From: Mesorhizobium huakuii | GTDB taxonomy: Bacteria; Pseudomonadota; Alphaproteobacteria; Rhizobiales; Rhizobiaceae | Reading direction: 5' to 3' | DNA length: 64,000 nucleotides | Assembly (NCBI RefSeq): GCF_014189455.1 | Contig: NZ_CP050298.1 | Coordinates: 186,001-250,000, forward strand | In this document: positions 9,704 through 19,763 of the stretch, in pieces | How the letters are laid out: the number at the start of each line of letters is the position of its first letter | Position numbering within the stretch: the stretch's first letter is position 1 | Notes under the pieces: model-generated | Databases searched by the model: none | Seen by the model: the letters and a program-made list of their open reading frames with translations, nothing else | Told to the model about the DNA's origin: nothing | Translations under genes and position numbers: made by a program

Positions 9704-10062
9704 GGTGGTGTCACATTGATTGAGGGGTAAGGAAATTGAGGTAGCAGCGCGCCCATGACCGTGAGTGCACCGACCTACAAGAACCACCGCTATCCGATCG
9801 AAATCGTGGCCCGTGCTGTTTGGACGAAAACGGGAACGAACGCGACAGGGTTTCCGGTCGGTCGGCTCATTGCAGCATTTCGTGTCGATCTTCTCCGCCG
9901 TTCGAAATCTCTTCGTCCCATCCCAGACCAACCGCTCCGCCGCACAAATTCGAACCCATCGACGCCAAGCCATGGCCGCGTGGGAAGCCGTGAGTGCACG
10001 GCCTGCCTGAAAAGCGCGGTATCGGCCTCACGCGCCCACATTGCAAACAACGTGACAACGCC
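9704..10062 (+). mobile_element. Internally deleted IS6 derivative (359 bp)
   Basis: Both IS6 ends are intact. The transposase start ([16 protein letters not shown] at 9755) is fused after EIVARAVW to the last third of the gene, losing roughly 450 bp including the first two catalytic Asp residues. The orientation is opposite to copies 1 and 2. It cannot encode transposase but could be mobilised in trans. Confidence 0.9.
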
Positions 10063-10459
10063 CAGTTAAGGGTCCGAATTTGCGACAAGCCCCGAGCGAG
10101 GACGAGAGTGTCGGGTCTACAACCAAATGTCGGAGGTCGGACACGCAAGGCAGCTTACCACGCAGGCGATTGAAAGCTTATTCCTTTGGCACGATTAGTG
10201 CAACGGATGATCCGCAAACGTTGCGCCGATACAATGTGAGGGGAGCGTCATCCAGATTTTTGTGTTGACCGTCCACTCAGTCTTCACCCAGTGGCTGCCG
10301 CGCAGGCGCTTGCGGACGCCGGTCAGCCCGATAGCTCGTCGATCCAGATCAGCGAAGAACAATACACAGAATGGGAACGAGATCAGCATGAACTTGAATT
10401 TGAATTGTTTGGCCCAAGCAACCGTAATTGCCACGGCTGTGAGACAAGGAGTCCCAAGG
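10063..10459. other. Region upstream of the RTX protease gene
   Basis: About 400 bp from the IS6 end to the protease start. An open frame in phase with the protease extends up to 10262, but its residues are not protease-like. It presumably holds the protease promoter. No confident -35/-10 pair or other gene was seen. Confidence 0.4.
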
Positions 10460-13400
10460 ATGCCGAACCCAAGCCAAACCAGCGATCAATGGTGGGTCAA
10501 CGACCAGACGCCGGATAACCCGTACGGCAAAAGCGAAGACTACGAGGCCTACCTCACCTACCTTGGAGCGCTGGACCGGTCGCTGACGCCGGCGATCGCG
10601 GCGGGCACGCTACGGATCAATGTCTCCGACCTCAATGACCATCCCGAATACAAGGCCGCGGCGATCGGCGCCTTGCAGATGTGGGCCAGTGTCACCCCTC
10701 TGAAGTTCGAAATCGTCGACAACGCACCCTACAACAGCGCAACCGACTGGATGCAGGTTGTCAGCCCCGAACTGGGCGAGGAGGACGACGGCAGCGCCTA
10801 TTCCAACGACCGCTATGTCAGCATTGGTCAGCGTTTCCACGACACCGAGCACAACAAGACGGATATTGGCGGCTATGTGTTCGATTCCTTCATCCATGAA
10901 TTCGGCCATGAGTTCGGCCTGAACCATCCCGGCCTCTACAATTACAGCGGTCCCGGCGGCGTGCAGATCAATTATCTGAACAATGCGACCTGGACCTACG
11001 ACCGCCAGCAATACAGCGTCATGTCCTATTTCGACGGGATCGATGTCGGTGAACCCACCCGCTGGTCGGCAGCAACGCCGATGATGGCCGACATCGAGGC
11101 GGTCATCCGCCGCTTTTTCTCGACCGTCGACGAGAACGGGGTGCGCACCTATCAGCACATCGACCTCAACACGGGCGACAACGTCTACGGCTTCGGCAGT
11201 ACTGTGGATGGATACCGGCTGACCTCCTCGGGCATGCAGCACGATATCGGTTTTGTGATCCATGACACCGGCGGAACCGACACGATCGACTTCTCCGGCT
11301 CGACGGCGGGCACGATCCTTGACCTGCGCGCCGGACAGTTCTCCAGCGTCAACGGCCACAGCAACAATGTGTCGATCTTTGCCGGGCACAACGCCGATGG
11401 GACCGACTACTACATCGAGAACGGCATCGGCAGCAGCCATGACGACGTCCTGATCGGCAACGACGGAAACAACGTGCTGGATGGCCGCGGCGGCGGCGAC
11501 CGCATGGCCGGCAATGGCGGCGACGATATCTATTTCGTCGACTCCCTCGACGACATCGTGCGCGAGGAAGCCAATGGCGGGAACGACACGGTCGTTCTGC
11601 TGTCCCGGAACTTGAATATCCGGAAAATCGCCAACGTCGAACACATCATCTACGCCGACGAGTCGACACTCCAGCCTGGAGGCGGTGGCACCGAAACCCC
11701 ACCACCGATCATCGGCGACAACGGGAACAATACGCTCGACGGCGGCGCCGGCAACGACACGATCTTCGGTCAGGGCGGCGATGACCTCATCATCGGCGGC
11801 CGCGACTCGCTCGCCAGCCGCGACATCAACAACACCATCGATGTCGCCGACCTTGAAGACCAGACCGAGAGCGACGACGGCAATGACACGCTCTATGGCG
11901 GCGGCGGCAACGATACGATCCTCGGCGGCCAGGGCAACGATATTCTCGACGGCGGCGCCGGCGACGATACGCTGAGCGGCCAGGATGGCATCGACATATT
12001 CAGGGGCGGCGCGGGCGTCGACACGGTCGACTTCAGCAAGGAAAGCCCCTTCCAACTGCTCGTCAACCTCGCCACGAACGTTGCCAATGGCGGCACCGCT
12101 ACGGGCGACACCTTCTACAGCATCGAGAACCTGATCGGGTCCGATGACCGCATCGACCGTTTCATAGGTACGTCGGCGGCAAATCATTTCTGGGGCCGGG
12201 GCGGCGGCGACTATTTCAATGGCGGCGGCGGCAACGACATACTGGATGGCGGCAATGACGGCGACATCCTGTACGGTGAGGCCGGCAACGACACCATCAT
12301 CGGCGGCGCCGGCCAGGACTATCTGGATGGCGGCGCCGGTATCGATACGGTCGTCTACGAAGGCAGCTCATCGGGTGTGACGATCGACCTCGCCAATGGC
12401 ACGGCCAGCGGCGGCGACGGCGATGGCCCGGTGCAGATCGTCGGGCGCGGCACGGTTATCCGGCACGACATCCTCGTCGGTTTCGAAAACGCCGTCGGTT
12501 CCTTCTTCGACGACCATCTCATCGGCAATGCCCAGGCCAACAAACTTTCAGGGGGCGCCGGCAACGACACGCTGACCGGCGGGGGCGGCGCCGACACATT
12601 GAATGGCGGCGCCGGCAGCGACACGGCGGACTACGCCGACGCGGCCAGCGGGCTCAGCCTTAAGCTGGGTGGCGGCAAATCCGGCGGCGACACCTATATC
12701 TCGATCGAAAATCTGGCCGGTTCGGGTTTCAACGATCGCCTGACGGGCGACGGTTCGGCCAATGTGCTGACCGGCCAGGGCGGCGCCGACAAGATCGACG
12801 GTGGCGGCGGCGATGACACCCTGCTCGGCGATTTCGCCTATCAGGGCGATGCTCCGCCCCGCCCGGGCATGGGCACCGGCTACGCCACGCTCGGACCCGA
12901 TGCGACGAACAATTCGACCTCAACCGCCTTCGACATCTCGAACAACTTCTCGCTGGCCGCCGATCCCGATATCTTCGATTCGACGACCACCCTTCACACC
13001 ACCGTCAACGCGACCGGAAACGGCCTCGGCGGATATTACAGCCTCAACCTGGCGGCCGGGACGATCATCACCATCGACATCGATGGAATTGCCGACCCCA
13101 ATGTCCATGACAGCATCGTCAGGCTGCTGGACAGCGATGGCAATGTCGTCGCCCAGAACGACGACGGCGGCAACGACCCGGGCTCCAACAACGGCCGGGA
13201 TTCGAGCACGAGCTTTATCGTTCAGGAAACCGGAACCTACTATATTCTGGAAGGCAAATGGTCGGACACGGCTCCCGGCGATGGCTGGGTGGAATCCGTG
13301 CCGGAGGGCTCGACCTACAAGCTCAACGTATCGGTCGAATTCCCGCCTGCGCCGGCTCAGCCGGGGGTTGCGGGCGCCGATACGCTCTCCGGCGGCGGCG

Positions 13401-13774
13401 GCAACGACCTTTTGGATGGCGGGCTGGCTGCCGACACGCTGACCGGCGGCGCGGGCCAGGACTATTTCCGCTTCTCGACAGAACTCGGGAACGGCAATAT
13501 CGACTGGATCAAGGACTTCAAGGTCGCCGACGATACGATCCTGCTCGACAACCTGATCTTTGCCAGCGTTGGCGGCGACGGCGCCCTCGCCCTGGGCTCA
13601 TTCTACAAGAGTGCAGCCGGTGCTGCTCATGATGCCGACGACCGCATCATCTACGATACCGACAATGGAATATTGTCTTACGACGCCGATGGTTCTGGAC
13701 AGGAAGCAGCCATTCAATTTGCGCACCTGAACACAAATCTGGATCTTTCGGCTGCGGACTTCATTGTCATCTAA
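10460..13774 (+). CDS. Serralysin-like RTX zinc metalloprotease (type I secreted)
   Basis: The ATG at 10460 was chosen because AAGGAG lies 8 bp before it; an in-frame ATG at 10388 is weaker. The 1104-residue product has a metzincin site [13 protein letters not shown] near residue 146 and a Met-turn (SVMSYFDG) near 186, as in peptidase family M10B. About 20 glycine-rich GGxGxD repeats follow (residues about 325-795 and 973-1000), which fold on Ca2+ outside the cell. Between these blocks (about 803-963) is a pre-peptidase C-terminal-like beta domain ([31 protein letters not shown]). The end, ADFIVI, suits a type I secretion signal. The transporter genes follow directly. There is no propeptide-like N-terminus. 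Confidence 0.92.
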   Translation: MPNPSQTSDQWWVNDQTPDNPYGKSEDYEAYLTYLGALDRSLTPAIAAGTLRINVSDLNDHPEYKAAAIGALQMWASVTPLKFEIVDNAPYNSATDWMQVVSPELGEEDDGSAYSNDRYVSIGQRFHDTEHNKTDIGGYVFDSFIHEFGHEFGLNHPGLYNYSGPGGVQINYLNNATWTYDRQQYSVMSYFDGIDVGEPTRWSAATPMMADIEAVIRRFFSTVDENGVRTYQHIDLNTGDNVYGFGSTVDGYRLTSSGMQHDIGFVIHDTGGTDTIDFSGSTAGTILDLRAGQFSSVNGHSNNVSIFAGHNADGTDYYIENGIGSSHDDVLIGNDGNNVLDGRGGGDRMAGNGGDDIYFVDSLDDIVREEANGGNDTVVLLSRNLNIRKIANVEHIIYADESTLQPGGGGTETPPPIIGDNGNNTLDGGAGNDTIFGQGGDDLIIGGRDSLASRDINNTIDVADLEDQTESDDGNDTLYGGGGNDTILGGQGNDILDGGAGDDTLSGQDGIDIFRGGAGVDTVDFSKESPFQLLVNLATNVANGGTATGDTFYSIENLIGSDDRIDRFIGTSAANHFWGRGGGDYFNGGGGNDILDGGNDGDILYGEAGNDTIIGGAGQDYLDGGAGIDTVVYEGSSSGVTIDLANGTASGGDGDGPVQIVGRGTVIRHDILVGFENAVGSFFDDHLIGNAQANKLSGGAGNDTLTGGGGADTLNGGAGSDTADYADAASGLSLKLGGGKSGGDTYISIENLAGSGFNDRLTGDGSANVLTGQGGADKIDGGGGDDTLLGDFAYQGDAPPRPGMGTGYATLGPDATNNSTSTAFDISNNFSLAADPDIFDSTTTLHTTVNATGNGLGGYYSLNLAAGTIITIDIDGIADPNVHDSIVRLLDSDGNVVAQNDDGGNDPGSNNGRDSSTSFIVQETGTYYILEGKWSDTAPGDGWVESVPEGSTYKLNVSVEFPPAPAQPGVAGADTLSGGGGNDLLDGGLAADTLTGGAGQDYFRFSTELGNGNIDWIKDFKVADDTILLDNLIFASVGGDGALALGSFYKSAAGAAHDADDRIIYDTDNGILSYDADGSGQEAAIQFAHLNTNLDLSAADFIVI

Positions 13775-13782
13775 CGCGTTAC

Positions 13783-13812
13783 CAGGAGGGGGGCTTTCAG
13801 GCTTCCCTCCTG
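13783..13812 (+). terminator. Hairpin between the protease and secretion genes
   Basis: CAGGAGGG (13783-13790) pairs perfectly with CCCTCCTG (13805-13812) across a 14-base loop. No T-run follows, so it is not a classic intrinsic terminator. It may act as an attenuator or RNA-stabilising element, giving more substrate than transporter. Confidence 0.45.
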
Positions 13813-13847
13813 AAGCGCGTCGCCGCAGCGAAAAGGGAGAGGACGCA

Positions 13848-14249
13848 ATGACCGACCGCCGCACAGTGTTAATGGCCGCAGGAGTTGCGGCTGTCGCCGC
13901 GGCCGCCGGGGCAGCCGGAGCAGCCGCTGCGCAATCGACAGATATTCGCGGCGCAGTCACGTTCGTGGGCGGCAAGGTCATCCCGGAAGGTCATCTCGAG
14001 ATCTACCTCGAGGACCCCGCCATTCAGGACAGTGCGCGGCGTCGCGCCGCCAAAACCAGTCTCAAAAGCGAGGGCGGCTCAAAGACGATAGAATTTTCCC
14101 TGCCCCTGCCCGCAAACTCGACGGCTTCACCAACGCTGCGGATCGTTGCGCGCCTGGAGCGTGCGGATGGCTGGCTGGTCGCACGGGGCAGCGCCCAGTT
14201 CGAGGCGGGCTTGCCCGTTCATGTCATACTCAAGGCAGTTACGTATTGA
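13848..14249 (+). CDS. Small exported protein, YbaY/YscW-like
   Basis: The ATG at 13848 follows AAGGGAGAGG. The 133-residue product begins with TDRRTVLMAAGVAAVAAAAG and a long Ala-rich segment ending AAAQS, a signal peptide (the paired Arg hints at Tat export). The mature part (DIRGAVTFVGGKVIPEGHLE, IYLEDPAIQD, LPLPANS, LRIVARLERADGWLVARG) resembles the YbaY/YscW beta-sandwich family. It lies between the RTX protease and its exporter, where serralysin operons often carry a periplasmic inhibitor. The sequence looks more YbaY-like than inhibitor-like, so an inhibitor role is only a guess from position. Confidence 0.65.
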   Translation: MTDRRTVLMAAGVAAVAAAAGAAGAAAAQSTDIRGAVTFVGGKVIPEGHLEIYLEDPAIQDSARRRAAKTSLKSEGGSKTIEFSLPLPANSTASPTLRIVARLERADGWLVARGSAQFEAGLPVHVILKAVTY

Positions 14250-14271
14250 GGGGCGAGATGCCATATCCTGA

Positions 14272-16020
14272 TTGCGAGCTCGCATGCAGCTGACGCCATC
14301 GCCGCCGCTTACGCTGGTTGGAATCCTGTCGTCCTTTCGACGTGCTTTTTCGGGCATTGTCCTGATGAGCGGGGTCGTCAACGTGCTGACCCTGACCGGC
14401 TCGTTCTTCATGTTGCAAGTCTATGACCGGGTCGTTCCGGGTCGCAGCGTGCCGACGCTGGTCGGGTTGGCGGTGCTTGCGGGAACACTGTTCGTGTTTC
14501 AAGGGGTGCTGGAGCTGATCCGCTCTCGCCTCATGGTGCGGCTGGGACAGGGGTTGGACGCAAAGCTGAGCCCGTCGGTCTATTCGGCGCTGATGCGCCT
14601 GCCGTTGCGCGCCAAGCCTTCTGGCGACGGGCTGCAACCCTTGCGGGATCTGGATCAGGTTCGCGCCTTTATCGGCAGTGCCGGACCGACCGCGCTGTTC
14701 GACCTGCCATGGATGCCGCTCTATATCGGTATCTGTTTCATCTTTCATTTCTGGATCGGCGTTACCGCGCTTGCCGGCGCTGTTGTGCTGTTTGCGCTGA
14801 CGCTTCTGGCCGAATTCCGGACCCGCGGCCCGACAAGGATCGCCGGACAGCACGCAGCCGTCCGCAGCACCTTGGCCGAGGCGACAAGGCGCAATGCCGA
14901 AGCCATGCAGGCCATGGGTTTTAGCGGGCGTATCGCCGAACGATGGCATGCCGTCAACGCCGAGTACCTGAACGCCCATGCCGCAGCCAGCGATGTGGCG
15001 GGAACGCTTGGCACGATTTCCAAGATCCTGCGATTGATGCTGCAATCGGCCATGCTGGCGATCGGCGCTTATCTGGTCATCCAGCAAGAGGCGACCGGCG
15101 GCATCATGATCGCAAGCTCGATCATGATGGGCAGGGCGCTGGCTCCGATCGAACTGGCGATAGCGCATTGGAAGGGTTTCATTGCGGCGCGGCAAAGCTG
15201 GGCACGCCTGAAGCAGTTGTTGTCCGCGCTGCCGGAAGGCGCAACCGGCGTAACCCTGCCCGCGCCTGTCAGCGTGTTGGCGGTTGAGAATGTCAGTGTC
15301 GCGCCGCCGGGCGAACGGACGCCGGTAGTGTGGGACGCCAATTTTTCACTGGCCAAGGGAGCGGGTCTGGGGGTCATCGGCCCGAGCGCTTCCGGTAAAT
15401 CGTCGCTGGTGCGTGCGCTTGCCGGTGTCTGGCTGCCGGCGCGGGGCGCCGTGCGGCTGGACGGCGCGACGCTTGACCAGTGGCCGACCGACGAGCTGGG
15501 CAAACATATTGGCTATCTGCCGCAGGATGTGCAGCTGTTTGATGGAACGATTGCGCAGAACATCGCCCGCTTCGACCCGGATGCGTCATCCGATATGGTG
15601 CTTGCGGCGGCCAAGGCCGCCGGCGTGCATGATCTCGTCGTGCATCTGGCCGACGGTTACGACACAAGGGTTGGCGAAGCCGGCGCGTCGCTGTCGGCGG
15701 GGCAACGGCAGCGCATCGCCCTTGCGCGCGCTCTCTATGGCGATCCGTTCATGGTCATCCTGGACGAGCCGAATTCCAATCTCGATGCAGACGGTGAAGT
15801 GGCCTTGTCCGCCGCCATCCAGGGCATCAGGGACCGCGGCGGCATCGTTATCGTCGTCGCACACCGATCCACTGTCCTGGCCAATGTCGATACCGTGCTG
15901 GTGATGGCCAATGGGCATGTGCAGGCCTTCGGTCCGAAGGATGAGGTGCTGAACAAGGTTTTCCGAACGGCAGCACCGCTCAAGGTCGTTGCCGCCACGG
16001 AGAGAGGGGTTCCGGCATGA
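14272..16020 (+). CDS. prtD: Type I secretion system ABC permease/ATPase (PrtD-like)
   Basis: The 582-residue half transporter has an N-terminal membrane domain (GVVNVLTLTGSFFMLQVYDR, ALFDLPWMPLYIGICFIFHF) and a C-terminal ABC domain. Walker A GPSASGKSS is near residue 369, the signature LSAGQRQR near 473 and Walker B FMVILDEPNS near 494. It lacks the C39 peptidase of bacteriocin exporters, as expected for RTX protease exporters. It would pump the protease at 10460 across the inner membrane. The start is uncertain: TTG at 14272 (GAGGGGCGAG 13 bp upstream) or ATG at 14284. It overlaps the adaptor gene by 4 bp. Confidence 0.92.
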   Translation: MRARMQLTPSPPLTLVGILSSFRRAFSGIVLMSGVVNVLTLTGSFFMLQVYDRVVPGRSVPTLVGLAVLAGTLFVFQGVLELIRSRLMVRLGQGLDAKLSPSVYSALMRLPLRAKPSGDGLQPLRDLDQVRAFIGSAGPTALFDLPWMPLYIGICFIFHFWIGVTALAGAVVLFALTLLAEFRTRGPTRIAGQHAAVRSTLAEATRRNAEAMQAMGFSGRIAERWHAVNAEYLNAHAAASDVAGTLGTISKILRLMLQSAMLAIGAYLVIQQEATGGIMIASSIMMGRALAPIELAIAHWKGFIAARQSWARLKQLLSALPEGATGVTLPAPVSVLAVENVSVAPPGERTPVVWDANFSLAKGAGLGVIGPSASGKSSLVRALAGVWLPARGAVRLDGATLDQWPTDELGKHIGYLPQDVQLFDGTIAQNIARFDPDASSDMVLAAAKAAGVHDLVVHLADGYDTRVGEAGASLSAGQRQRIALARALYGDPFMVILDEPNSNLDADGEVALSAAIQGIRDRGGIVIVVAHRSTVLANVDTVLVMANGHVQAFGPKDEVLNKVFRTAAPLKVVAATERGVPA

Positions 16021-17327
16021 GCGAGGACAGAGCCGCTTTGCATCATAGGCAGGTCCACCGCTATCTCGTGGCTGGGGTTGCTACCTGTCTGCTGCTCGTC
16101 GGCGGTGTTGGCGGCCTGGCGGCAGTGACCAAAATGTCGGGTGCGGTGATCGCAGCTGGCCGGCTGGTGGTCGATTCCAATGTAAAGAAGGTTCAGCATC
16201 CGACGGGTGGCGTGGTCGGCGAGATCAGGGTGCGTGAAGGCGACCGGGTCAAAGCGGGCGATATTCTGGTGCGCCTGGATGAGACGACAACGCGCGCCAA
16301 CCTGGCGATCGTCTCAAAAGGTCTGGATGAGTTTTATGCACGGTTGGCGCGCCTGGAGGCAGAGCGTGACGGCAAGGACACGATCAGCTTCCCGGAGGTC
16401 TTGACATCGCGGCGCGACGAAGCGGGTGTCGCCGCATCGATGGCCGGAGAACAATCGTTGTTCGATTTCAGGCGCCAGGCGCGGTCCGGCCAGCGATCGC
16501 AGTTGCGCGAACGGATCGCCCAGTTGACGCAGGAGACCGCCGGCCTGACCGAGCAGCTGCAGGCCAAGCGCCGCGAGATCGAGCTGATCCAGATCGAGCT
16601 GGAAGGCGTGCGGTCCCTGTGGCGTCGCAAGCTGATAGGAATCGAGCGCATGACGTCGCTGGAACGGGACGCGGTGCGGCTCGAAGGCGAGCATGGGCAG
16701 CTGACCGCGGGAATAGCCCAGGTGAAAGGCAAGGCGGCCGAGATCGAACTGCAGATCATCCAGATCGACCAGGATCTTCGCAGTGAGGTCGCGACCGATT
16801 TACGCGAAACGCAAGGGAAGATCTCCGAGTTCGTCGAACGCAAGGTAGCGGCCGAGGACCAGTTGAAGCGCATCGATCTGCGCAGCCCGCAGGATGGCGT
16901 GGTGCTGCAGCTGGCCGTGCATACGATCGGCGGGGTCATCACGCCCGGCGAGCAGGTGATGCAGATCGTACCGGTAACGGACGACCTGACCGTTGAAGCG
17001 CATATCGCGCCGCAGGATATCGACCAGGTGACGATGGGCCAGAATGCGATTTTGCGCCTGTCGGCCTTCAATCGGCAAACCACGCCGGAACTGACCGGGA
17101 CGCTGTCGCGGATCTCGGCGGATCTCACCACCGAAGAGCGCACCGGAGCAGCCTTCTATGTTGCGCGGGTGACGCTGCCGAAAACCGAGGTCGCCAAGCT
17201 GCACGGGCTGGCGCTGGCGCCGGGCATGCCGGCCGAAGTGTTCTTCCCGACGGGCGATCGGACGATGCTTTCCTATCTGGTGAAGCCGCTGTCGGATCAG
17301 ATCCAGAAAGCTTTCCGGGAAGAATGA
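16017..17327 (+). CDS. prtE: Type I secretion periplasmic adaptor (HlyD/PrtE family)
   Basis: The 436-residue membrane fusion protein has one N-terminal membrane helix (residues about 18-40), a lipoyl/barrel entry motif (GVVGEIRVREGDRVKAGD), a long helical hairpin (residues about 140-270, with EQLQAKRREIELIQIELEG) and the returning beta domain LRSPQDGVVLQLAVHTIGG. It links the ABC protein to an outer-membrane TolC-type channel. No TolC gene follows; an aldehyde dehydrogenase fragment comes next, so the channel must be encoded elsewhere. ATGA overlap with prtD shows translational coupling. Confidence 0.92.
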   Translation: MSEDRAALHHRQVHRYLVAGVATCLLLVGGVGGLAAVTKMSGAVIAAGRLVVDSNVKKVQHPTGGVVGEIRVREGDRVKAGDILVRLDETTTRANLAIVSKGLDEFYARLARLEAERDGKDTISFPEVLTSRRDEAGVAASMAGEQSLFDFRRQARSGQRSQLRERIAQLTQETAGLTEQLQAKRREIELIQIELEGVRSLWRRKLIGIERMTSLERDAVRLEGEHGQLTAGIAQVKGKAAEIELQIIQIDQDLRSEVATDLRETQGKISEFVERKVAAEDQLKRIDLRSPQDGVVLQLAVHTIGGVITPGEQVMQIVPVTDDLTVEAHIAPQDIDQVTMGQNAILRLSAFNRQTTPELTGTLSRISADLTTEERTGAAFYVARVTLPKTEVAKLHGLALAPGMPAEVFFPTGDRTMLSYLVKPLSDQIQKAFREE

Positions 17328-17387
17328 AGCCGCACCGGCTTCCTCCAGCACCGGGATCGGCTGGTTGCCGATCCAGAAGGGTAGCCC

Positions 17388-17700
17388 CTACTCCGCCGCT
17401 TCGTAGCCCGCGATGCCCTTGATCTCGAGGAAATCCTCAAGCCCGTATTCGGCGTATTCTCTGCCGTTGCCGGATTGCTTGTAGCCGCCGAAAGGCAGGC
17501 CGGCGTCCCACTGGGGATAGTTGATGTAGACATTGCCGGTGCGCATCCGGGCGGCGACTTCACGGGCCTTCTTGATGTCCTTGGCCTGGATGTAGGAGGC
17601 CAGGCCATAGACGGTGTCGTTGGCGGTGCCGATCGCCTCCTCGACGGTGTCATAAGGCATGATCGCCAGCACCGGCCCAAAAATGCGGCGCGGCAATCAA
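17388..17700 (-). pseudogene. Aldehyde dehydrogenase, C-terminal fragment
   Basis: The frame reads IFGPVLAIMPYDTVEEAIGT, NDTVYGLASYIQAKD, RMRTGNVYINYPQWDAG and PFGGYKQSGNGREYAEYGL, the last 100 residues of a NAD(P)-dependent aldehyde dehydrogenase. The first three quarters, including the catalytic Cys, are absent. The break is at about 17700, some 75 bp from the start of an IS6-like fragment. Confidence 0.88.
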
Positions 17701-17775
17701 CGTGAGAGCGCAGCGTCAATCAGGGGTTCTTCCGCATATTTGGTGCAGGTGCGTCGTTCCCTTGGTTGCCCTGTC

Positions 17776-17950
17776 GGCACCGTAACGTTAACCGGGCATC
17801 GATCAAAATGTGGGATCTGGCGGCATGACCAGATTTTCCCGTGATCCTCTTTATCGTCGCCACCGATTTCCGGCGCAGGTGATTGCCCATGCCGTTTGGC
17901 TCTATTTCCGGTTTCCGCTCAGCCTGCGGATGGTCGAGGATATGCTGGCA
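17776..17950 (+). mobile_element. Left-end fragment of a second IS6-like element (fragment A)
   Basis: It begins GGCACCGTAACGTTAACCGG and carries the first 42 codons of a transposase from the ATG at 17825 ([38 protein letters not shown]). This is related to, but distinct from, the intact IS6 copies. It is cut at 17950 by an IS5 element. The same fragment occurs at 21381-21555 and 23716-23959. Confidence 0.85.
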
Positions 17951-19068
17951 GCGTTGGTGCATGGATCCTTTGTCAACGGTTTGGCGATAGGCAGGCAGGA
18001 TCGAAATCAGCTTGATTTGAGTGCCATGCCGTACAAACACAACGCAGATCGTCGTCATCACGTCGGAAAGATGACATTCAGGGTGACGAATTGGCGTGAC
18101 TACGAAGCAGGTCTGCGCCGGCGTGGTAGCCTGACCTTATGGGTAACGCCGGAGGCACTGGCGGGATGGCGCGCTCCGCGACGCAAGACCCGCGGCGGCC
18201 AAGCCCGGTATTCCGATCTCGCCATTGAGACAGCGCTGACGCTGGGTTGCGTCTTCGCAATGCGGCTGCGCCAGACCGAGGGATTGCTTCACTCGCTGCT
18301 GGATCTCATGGGGCTGAAAGTCCCAGTTCCAGATCATACGACGCTGAGCCGTCGGGCACAGAAGTGGGAGCCATCAGCCCGACGAAACCCGCCGCTGCCG
18401 GACGGCCCGCTGCATGTGCTTGTCGATAGCACGGGATTGAAAGTCTACGGCGCCGGGCAATGGCTGGAGCAGAAACATGGCGCCAGATCACGTCGCAACT
18501 GGCGCAAGCTGCATCTGGCAGTGGATGCCAAAAGTGGCGCGATCATTGCCCAAAGGCTGACAGATCAGGACACGGATGATCCTTCCCAGGTGGCACCGCT
18601 GCTCGATCAGATCGACGGCGAGATCGACCAGTTCACAGCCGACGGAGCCTATGACGGCAAGCCAACCTATCAGTCTATCCTGCAGCACAGCGCAACAGCA
18701 ACCGCGAACATCGTCATTCCACCGCGTTCCACGGCGGTGGAAAGCGGTGATGCCGGACCGCCTGGTCAAAGGGACAAGCACATTGCCGCAATCGCAAGCG
18801 ACGGTCGGCTGAAATGGCAGGCAGCCACCGGCTACGGCAAGCGGGCGCTGAGCGAAACGGCCATCGGACGATACAAGGGGCTGATCGGACGGCGCCTGCG
18901 AGCACGCTCTCTTCCGGCTCAACAGACCGAGGTTGCCATCGGTTGCATCGTTCTCAACCGCATGCTGGCATGGGCACGCCCGGAGTCTATCCGGCGTCAA
19001 GTCACGCAGGCATAACCAACTACATTAATGATCGAAATGCGTTCGATTTCATATCCGCGCACCAACGC
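17951..19068 (+). mobile_element. IS5-family insertion sequence, copy A
   Basis: The element is 1118 bp. Its ends are inverted repeats GCGTTGGTGCATGGAT and, from the right, GCGTTGGTGCGCGGAT. Copy B at 21556-22667 is inverted and nearly identical; copy C at 22671-23715 is truncated. Confidence 0.88.
18026..19015 (+). CDS. IS5-family DDE transposase (copy A)
   Basis: The 329-residue transposase starts MPYKHNADRRHHVGKMTF. Catalytic features are LHVLVDSTGLKVYG (first Asp near residue 135), QFTADGAYDGKPTY (second Asp) and the region KRALSETAIGRYKGLIG with the Glu. It looks intact, and is the best candidate source of transposase for all three copies. Confidence 0.9.
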   Translation: MPYKHNADRRHHVGKMTFRVTNWRDYEAGLRRRGSLTLWVTPEALAGWRAPRRKTRGGQARYSDLAIETALTLGCVFAMRLRQTEGLLHSLLDLMGLKVPVPDHTTLSRRAQKWEPSARRNPPLPDGPLHVLVDSTGLKVYGAGQWLEQKHGARSRRNWRKLHLAVDAKSGAIIAQRLTDQDTDDPSQVAPLLDQIDGEIDQFTADGAYDGKPTYQSILQHSATATANIVIPPRSTAVESGDAGPPGQRDKHIAAIASDGRLKWQAATGYGKRALSETAIGRYKGLIGRRLRARSLPAQQTEVAIGCIVLNRMLAWARPESIRRQVTQA

Positions 19069-19188
19069 CACCCACAGGGTCAAACTGCCGCGATGACGAA
19101 GTCCTGCCTCATATTCTGGCCAGTTCGTCACCCTGAACTTCATCTTCTCAATATGATGGCGGCGGCTGGTATTGTGTTTGAAAGGCAT
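19069..19188 (-). pseudogene. N-terminal fragment of a different IS5 transposase
   Basis: The minus-strand ATG at 19188 gives MPFKHNTSRRHHIEKMKF, then NWPEYEAGLRHRGSLTLWV. It is clearly related to copy A but divergent, and is cut at 19069 by the right end of copy A. A C-terminal fragment of a similar type lies at 59089-59513. Confidence 0.8.
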
Positions 19189-19220
19189 GGCTACGCTACA
19201 AAGCCTATTGCGGTTACCGC

Positions 19221-19547
19221 TTGCCTAAACCCACACCAATAAAAGATACAACGCCGCGGTACGAGCCTGAGACCGACCTGCGGCAGGCACACCATGAGGC
19301 GCTGGAGCGGGAGGAGCCGTGGAAGAGTGCCGTCGATCTGGCGGGGGATTTTGCGCGGGCGGCGCGGGATGGTTCGGAGGATGGCGGCGGCGATGGCGGG
19401 GATGGTGTGGCCGTGCCGCGCATCTCGCGGGCGGAGCGGAAGGCTGAAAGGGAGCAGGCGCGGCGGCGGGGCCGGGATGATGATTTTGAGAGGGAGAGGG
19501 AGGGCCGCGTCCCACCTGCGCCAAGGCTCCGGTGGGTCAGGCTCTAG
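19221..19547 (+). CDS. Hypothetical charged protein (possibly a gene fragment)
   Basis: A 108-codon frame from a TTG reads PKPTPIKDTTPRYEPETDL, AHHEALEREEPWKSAVDLAG and a C-terminal Arg/Glu-rich tail (RAERKAEREQARRRGRDDDF). Codon use is strongly GC-biased and the composition is biased enough that spurious coding is possible. No ribosome site precedes it and the family was not recognised. It could be the tail of a larger gene cut by the upstream IS scraps. Confidence 0.35.
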   Translation: MPKPTPIKDTTPRYEPETDLRQAHHEALEREEPWKSAVDLAGDFARAARDGSEDGGGDGGDGVAVPRISRAERKAEREQARRRGRDDDFEREREGRVPPAPRLRWVRL

Positions 19548-19694
19548 GCCGACACCCCGAGCCGCAGGGCGTCTGGGCCCCTGCGGGTGACGATCCCTCG
19601 CGCCGAACACGCAAGTTATATCATAAAAATCAGTAGTTTATCATAACAAACGTGCGTCAGCACGTCATAATATACGTGTTTTAACGCGTCACAA

Positions 19695-19724
19695 TTGACT
19701 TGCAATGGATCAGCATCATATACT
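19695..19724 (+). promoter_or_regulatory. Sigma70-type promoter of the fic gene
   Basis: TTGACT at 19695-19700 and TATACT at 19719-19724, separated by 18 bp, lie 40 bp before the fic start in a markedly AT-rich stretch (19610-19760) that contrasts with the GC-rich flanks. Imperfect repeats of ACGTG/CACGT sit just upstream (19650-19680). Confidence 0.55.
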
Positions 19725-19763
19725 TGTTTTTGTACAACACTAAAAACTTGCAGAGATTCGGCT

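Noticed and set aside
10610..12187. 525-codon minus-strand frame inside the RTX gene
   Set aside because: Antisense of the repetitive glycine-rich coding sequence; the valine/alanine/aspartate pattern is an artefact of GGCGGC repeats.
11700..13470. Dense short repeats in the RTX gene, considered as a CRISPR or satellite
   Set aside because: They are in-frame codon repeats of GGxGxD calcium-binding motifs, not spaced direct repeats.
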